Below are positions 59,187 to 64,000 of a stretch of 64,000 bases of DNA, piece by piece. The notes beneath the pieces were generated by a model. That model had not been told where the DNA came from, made no database searches, and saw nothing but the letters and a program-made list of their open reading frames with translations. Each line of letters opens with the position of its first letter. The stretch's first letter is position 1. The translations under genes were made by a program, and so were the position numbers. Source of the stretch: Tethya wilhelma (Eukaryota > Porifera > Demospongiae > Tethyida > Tethyidae); assembly GCA_964030475.1 (NCBI GenBank), contig CAXIPT010000003.1, positions 11,238,295 through 11,302,294 of the forward strand. Direction: 5' to 3'.

Positions 59187-59412
59187 ATAACTAGCATTTT
59201 TTTTGTACATTATGTAAAGTACATAATTATACACTGTATAATTATTTGCCCTAGTGGTATTTGCACAGTGTTGTTGTGATAGAAATAAGTTTTATAGTAA
59301 ATGTTGTTTTTCCTCTCCAAATTTTGGCACTAAATTTTTCTAAAGCTAGACTACTTTTTTTCTAAAAATCAAATGAATGACATGAATGATATGATTTGAG
59401 TAACCACATGAT

Positions 59413-59952
59413 TCAGTCAACAAGGGGTCCGAAGAAAGCCTTTGAGAGTTCAGTCTCTTCCAAACCATAAAAGAAATCGTACACTGCTTCAAGAAACTCT
59501 TCTCGGCTGATAACGCCATCGCTGTCTGAATCAATGATGGAGAATGATTTCTTTACATCTTCTTCTGCAACCAGAGGGGCCACCACCTTGAAATAGACAC
59601 TGTACTCGCAGAGAGAAATCCTGCCATTTTTGTTTGTATCTATCGCATCAAAGATGGGATTATGAGTGTCAGCAATCCTCTTTCTCTGCACCTCAGCAGG
59701 TGCCTACAAGGAGGACCCAGAAGCAATTTTCACTGCTTCTTCAAGAGATAGCTTCACACCAGGTTTGATACCAGCTCTAGTAGCAGCCTCCATGAGTAAG
59801 TCATGGACTGATTGAGCTCTTTCTTGTGTGAGTTTCCCATGCTCTGCCATCCTCTTGGCAATACACTCAAAGTCTTCAGAGGTGAGGTAGCCATCTTGAG
59901 TTAGGTCCATCCTCAAGAAATGGGTCTTCAGCTTTCTCAAGTGGAACTCCAT
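59413..59952 (-). CDS. EF-hand protein (sarcoplasmic calcium-binding/calexcitin-like) with an in-frame TAG
   Basis: A single open stretch of 180 codons from ATG 59952 to TGA 59413, interrupted only by TAG at 59706-59704 (codon 83). EF-hands: DLTQDGYLTSED (residues about 15-26), a degenerate second (GIKPGVKLSLEE), and two canonical loops after the stop, DTNKNGRISLCE and DSDSDGVISREE. The end ELSKAFFGPLVD matches the C-terminus of invertebrate sarcoplasmic calcium-binding proteins and related luciferin-binding proteins, which buffer cytosolic calcium. No introns. The TAG could be a sequencing error, a young nonsense mutation or read-through; no plausible splice removes it. The gene sits between copy D and E2 and is unrelated to them. 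Confidence 0.75.
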
Positions 59953-60138
59953 AATTTTTCAAGTCAGAGTGGTCAAGTTACAAGTGAGCTTGTTTGGTCA
60001 AAGTATGATTGTACACTTGGTTTGGTAAAGATCATAATTTTAAATTGACAACCAAATTCAGAAACAGAGAGGTTAAGCTTTTATAATATAAGCTGAATAC
60101 AAAACTAGAATTACTTCCATGCAAGCTAAAGATACTCT

Positions 60139-61766
60139 CTATACTCTGTCTTCATCGGTCATCCTGTCACTGTTTATAGCCAGTAGGAGAGGCTTCGCAT
60201 GTGAGCTTGATTCGTGAAACGCAGCCAACCAAAGATCGCTCAGCCAAAACTTTCGACCAGGAAGATGTGCCTCTTCGTATCCTGCAGGCACAGCTTTCCT
60301 ACGCACAGTCTCAGTATCCATGGAAACACCATTCTTCTTTAAGATAACACCAAGCATTTCCACCCAGGAATCAAGTGTCTTACTGAAGTACTCCTCAAGT
60401 TTGTGACGGTCTTTCTTCTTAGGAGGTTCCACTCTGTTTGCAAACGTCAGTACAAAGAGAGCATGGTCCCAGATGGACTTACCAAATGTGGTGGTAAGTT
60501 GTTCAACAGCTGCTGTATCTCCTGGCCTCATGCGAGTGTCGTCCATTCTCAGGCAGTACAAAACTAGGTCGACTTTTTCACAGTTCCTCTTCATATCTTC
60601 GAGATACTTCTTCTCATCACCACTGCGAGTTCCCTCTTGAAATCCGTGAGTGTCCCAAACTTTGATTTCTACTTCACCAATCGTAAGGTTGAAGGCTTCG
60701 ACATCTTCTGTTGCTGGTTTGAGTACGTTGTCTTGAACTGGTATGACACGTTTACCAATGATCCCGTTGATAAGAGTGGACTTGCCCACGCCAGTTTTAC
60801 CAGTCACTAGTATACTCATTGTGTTGTCGTCACTGTCTGATTTCCCTGTCCAATCGTCTAGGAGTTGACTCATCTTTGGTATGACCAACAGCTGCTTCAT
60901 TATCTGACTGTGACCGCGGACTGTCTCCATTTCACGTTCACCATCTTGGTCTAGAGGGAAAGATGTGAATTGCTTATGCTAATTAGACACAGATAAATTC
61001 AGCCACTTACAGTATACTATTGGATAAGCAATGAGTGATATGATTCCAATGACTACCAGCACTCTTGGTATAGCTCCTAAATGCCAATGACAAGGAGTTG
61101 AAGTTTTTCTCATTTTTCGGGAAACAGCAACTGATCCAGACTGGGGGGAAGGTCGCAGTTGTTGGTCTGTCTCATCATCACTGAAAGCTTGATATGCATA
61201 GGTAATGTGACTACTATACATGGTGAACACTAGTCTCAGTGGCAGGCCAGACTTTTCCCAAGGAAAGCTGGGAAAAGAAAGGGGCTGGCTTGTGAGACTA
61301 GGTCAAAAATGACAAACATACATCAACAACAATGGAATTTTAGTCAATTTCTACCTGTTGGGTCATTGCCGGTATGTCTTCCAGTTCTTTCTCTACCTCC
61401 TGTCCTTTTCTTTGGCACATTGCTGGTTGTGTGAGATTGTCCATGTTGCCTATCAGTGCCGCGGTGTTGTTGTGATGCAACTTTCCCCAAGTTAGGCTGT
61501 CTAGTCTTCTGTTCTCTAGGTCGATCATTGTCTGTTTCCCCGTTGACTTCTGCTTCCATAGGTTCTTCATCAGAGCACCTACTGTAACATAAATTAAGAT
61601 AGCAAATTTTTGACTGGCTTCATAGCTAGCTACAAAAAATTTTATAAAGTTTGCCGAAAACGCACTTTGATTCTAATTCTCGCTCTCTTTGCGCATTGTG
61701 AGGATCTTCATCATAGCTTTCCTCTAGCGGCTGGTTAGTTAGCCTTTCTTTAACAGCTCTGCTCAT
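60139..61766 (-). CDS. E2: TM-anchored AIG1-like GTPase
   Basis: Close paralogue of E1. Exons about 61766-61667 (MSRAVKERLTNQPLEES), 61580-61355 (SDEEPMEAEVNGETDND...), 61182-61010 (polar, then TM AIPRVLVVIGIISLIAYPIVY) and 60950-60139 (GTPase). GTPase motifs GKTGVGKST, VWDTHGFQEG and TFANRVEPP; ends MTDEDRV. The GTPase exon is nearly the same as in E1 over about 260 residues, while the N-terminal exons have diverged. No RING, EGF or Trp-rich tail. The first exon and part of the second are repeated at 63598-64000. The N-terminal exon structure is my reading of GT/AG borders. Confidence 0.75.
61229..61301. repeat. Short fold-back sequence, E2 intron
   Basis: CTAGTCTCA...CCAG.CTTTTCCCA is mirrored by TGGGAAAAG...CTGG..TGAGACTAG across about 70 bp. 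Probably a tiny MITE; not coding. Confidence 0.55.
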
Positions 61767-61799
61767 CTCTGTTTCCTTTTCAGTGTTGAGACCTGCCGA

Positions 61800-62146
61800 G
61801 ACTAACCAGCAAATATTTTGTTGTGCAAAGTCTGAGTCTGATTATTGATTCCAATTCCAATGAAATTTTAATTATGCATTTTTAATACAACACAGTTCAC
61901 TGCATGCATTGCCTAAATCACACGACGTGCACAGGCTAATAAAATTACAATCAATCAATATAACAACTATAGGAACACTCACGTTACTATGCAGCTCTAC
62001 AACAAAATGAAAACGTCCTAGGACAAAGATAATAGAACTATCAAAACACATACATACTGAGCTAGCTATCTAACAAAACTTCAATCAAAGTTCCAAGACC
62101 CCTCCCCCACCTATTTTCCACAATATTTTCTACTAGTTTCACTCTA
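61800..62146. other. Intergenic region between E2 and E3
   Basis: Holds the E2 promoter and the E3 3' end. I found no gene. Its left half is part of the block duplicated at the right edge. Confidence 0.6.
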
Positions 62147-63597
62147 TTAATCCCCAACAATCCAGTCCTGCAGTGTCTGCCACCAAGTTCCCTCGCTCAC
62201 AATCGGCTGTTCCTCAAGATCATCTTCAAATTGATAGTTCTCTGCTTTCGCTTCCTCTATCATCCTTTTCAGACCTATCTTTAGCATGGCTCCCTGAGCA
62301 TGCTCATCTGCTTCAGAGAGAACAGTGTGCCACAGTGTGCTCAGCCAGTACCTACGGCCAGGAAGGTGAAGGTCTTCAAATCCAGTTGGGATCATCCTCT
62401 TCACGAAGTGTTCCTTTTTGATCGTGATTTCCAAGTCAGTAAGAAGATTATGTAATTCAGTAGAGAATTCCATAAGACGTTCATCAAAATATCCTACAAT
62501 ATCATCTTGCTTAGCTTGTGGAGGATCAACTTTGTTTGCAAAGGTCAGAATGAAAAATGTTCGATCCCAAAACTTTTTCCCAAATGCATTTTTGAGCGCT
62601 GAAATTGCTTCTCTGTCATCATTATACAGACGACTCTCATCCATTCTTATACAGTAGAGCACCAGATCGACACTGCTGCATTTCTCTTTCATCTCTTTAA
62701 TGTACTCCTGCTCTTTTCCAGTTCGATCTTGAAGACCTGGGGAGTCCCATATTCTAATGCTGACATTGTGAATTGTTGCGGAATAGCTGGTCACCTTGGT
62801 AGTGTCACGAATCAAGCTATGTTCCTTTATATCAATCACCTTTGACCCCACAAGACCATTGACAAGGGTTGATTTACCACTTCCAGTCTTCCCTGTCATG
62901 AGAATGTCCAATGAACTGCCTTCATTCCATATCTCCTGAAACCAGAGGGGCTTATTTTGATCTGGATTAGCTTTCAACATATCCAACCAATCTATTATAA
63001 ACCATGCATCATGTATTATTTTGTCAAGATATTGTAAACTTGAGGGACGGAACAACAATTACTATAAAACTGACCATCACAGCTGAATCCATCATCATTC
63101 AACCAGAAACGACCTGGCCTACATCTACAGGAATAGGAGCCTTCAGTGTCTGCACAGAAGTGCTCACATTTGTCAATCTTTTCTTCGCACTCATCAATAT
63201 CTTAAAGAGAAACAAATAATTAGAAAAAATCTCGTAAAATAGCATGTACAGTAGGACATAGCTAGTACAATTAGCCAATCATCATCTTATAGCAATGTTC
63301 AGACAACCAACTTTCACAGGTAATTCCATCCTTCATTATTCTGTAGCCAGGGTCACAGTAGCAATGGTAAGAGCCAATAGTGTTGTTACAATTAGCATGA
63401 TCCTTTGTGCAATATAATTGCCTGGCACACTCGTTGTCATCTTTTAATTCAAAGAGAAAGAGCATAATAATGTTTCAAAGGCATGTATATATAGTTTGAA
63501 TAATTAATATAATTATAAAGTATTGATGCACTTACCTCTGCAGTTGACCTGATCACTCTTGAGAGTGTAACCTCTATAGCAATCACATTCGTATGAT
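62147..63597 (-). CDS. E3: EGF-AIG1-like GTPase, 5' end broken
   Basis: Minus-strand exons: a partial EGF (about 63597-63537: SYECDCYRGYTLKSDQVNC), a full EGF (about 63442-63313: DDNECARQLYC...GYRIMKDGITC), another (about 63200-63068: DIDECEEKIDKCEHFC...GFSCD) and the GTPase exon (62995-62147, starting DWLDMLKANPDQNK). GTPase motifs [18 protein letters not shown] and FANKVDPP, the last with the canonical NKxD of G4, unlike its neighbours. The C-terminus GTWWQTLQDW is a diverged version of the copy C/D Trp-rich tail. So E3 belongs to the EGF-bearing branch but lies on the minus strand. Upstream, the first EGF exon is cut at 63598, where a copy of E2 sequence begins; any RING and TM exons are absent. 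Confidence 0.75.
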
Positions 63598-64000
63598 CTT
63601 CTGCTTCCATAGGTTCTTCATCAGAGCACCTACTGTAACATAAATTAAGATAGCAAATTTTTGACTGGCTTCATAGCTAGCTACAAAAAATTTTATAAAG
63701 TTTGCCGAAAACGCACTTTGATTCTAATTCTCGCTCTCTTTGCGCATTGTGAGGATCTTCATCATAGCTTTCCTCTAGCGGCTGGTTAGTTAGCCTTTCT
63801 TTAACAGCTCTGCTCATCTCTGTTTCCTTTTCAGTGTTGAGACCTGCCGAGACTAACCAGCAAATATTTTGTTGTGCAAAGTCTGAGTCTGATTATTGAT
63901 TCCAATTCCAATGAAATTTTAATTATGCATTTTTAATACAACACAGTTCACTGCATGCATTGCCTAAATCACACGACGTGCACAGGCTAATAAAATTACA
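63598..64000 (-). repeat. Copy of the E2 5' region (61547-61949) at the right edge
   Basis: From 63598 to the window end the sequence is the same as 61547-61949 at an offset of 2051, including E2's first exon (MSRAVKERLTNQ, ATG at 63817) and its intron. No N marks the join. The left border cuts into an E3 EGF exon. It continues beyond the window. Confidence 0.9.

Overview
The window looks like animal nuclear DNA from a sponge. Genes have many short introns with GT/AG borders, the DNA is saturated with (CA)n and (CT)n microsatellites, and single N characters mark unresolved assembly joins. The gene content (ADAM10, cereblon, PSMD6, ALG11, an adhesion GPCR, a RING/TRAF-zinc-finger family) is metazoan. 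A demosponge such as Amphimedon is my best guess, from overall character and not from a search.

Layout. 1-3.1 kb (-): the 5' half of a neprilysin-type M13 metallopeptidase running off the left edge, plus the orphan 3' half of a second one. 3.2-7.7 kb (+): ADAM10/Kuzbanian. 7.9-10 kb (-): omega-class glutathione S-transferase, with four fifths of it repeated around an N. 10.9-14.5 kb: a 96-residue NCBP2AS2-like protein (-), a low-molecular-weight tyrosine phosphatase (+) and an intronless ALG11 (+). 14.7-17.1 kb (+): a shortened SSUH2-like gene. 17.3-23.5 kb (+): adhesion GPCR (GAIN, GPS, 7TM). 24.1-34.4 kb (-): PX-BAR sorting nexin, with large introns full of satellite and fold-back elements. 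34.5-36.6 kb (+): PSMD6/Rpn7. 36.9-40.9 kb (-): cereblon.

From 41 kb to the right edge the window is one gene family. Four plus-strand copies (A-D; A and B damaged, C and D intact) encode RING, TRAF-type zinc fingers, an acidic linker, one transmembrane helix, a run of EGF repeats and a C-terminal AIG1/GIMAP-like P-loop GTPase. Three minus-strand relatives carry the same GTPase, either after a transmembrane helix without RING or EGF (E1, E2) or after EGF repeats (E3). I know of no described protein that joins an E3-ligase-type N-terminus, a membrane span, EGF repeats and a GTPase. The order also poses a topology problem: a single span puts the GTPase on the EGF side of the membrane. The cluster shows recent expansion: EGF exons duplicated as multi-exon cassettes, near-identical introns, an inversion inside copy B, transposon insertions in introns, and a rearranged junction at the right end.

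Several gene pairs are head-to-head with about 100-140 bp between start codons (NCBP2AS2-like/ACP1-like, sorting nexin/PSMD6, cereblon/copy A, E1/copy D). These gaps, and the promoters of copies B and C, carry a direct repeat of an AGGTCA-like half-site with 1-bp spacing (DR1), the type of site bound by RXR/HNF4-class nuclear receptors.
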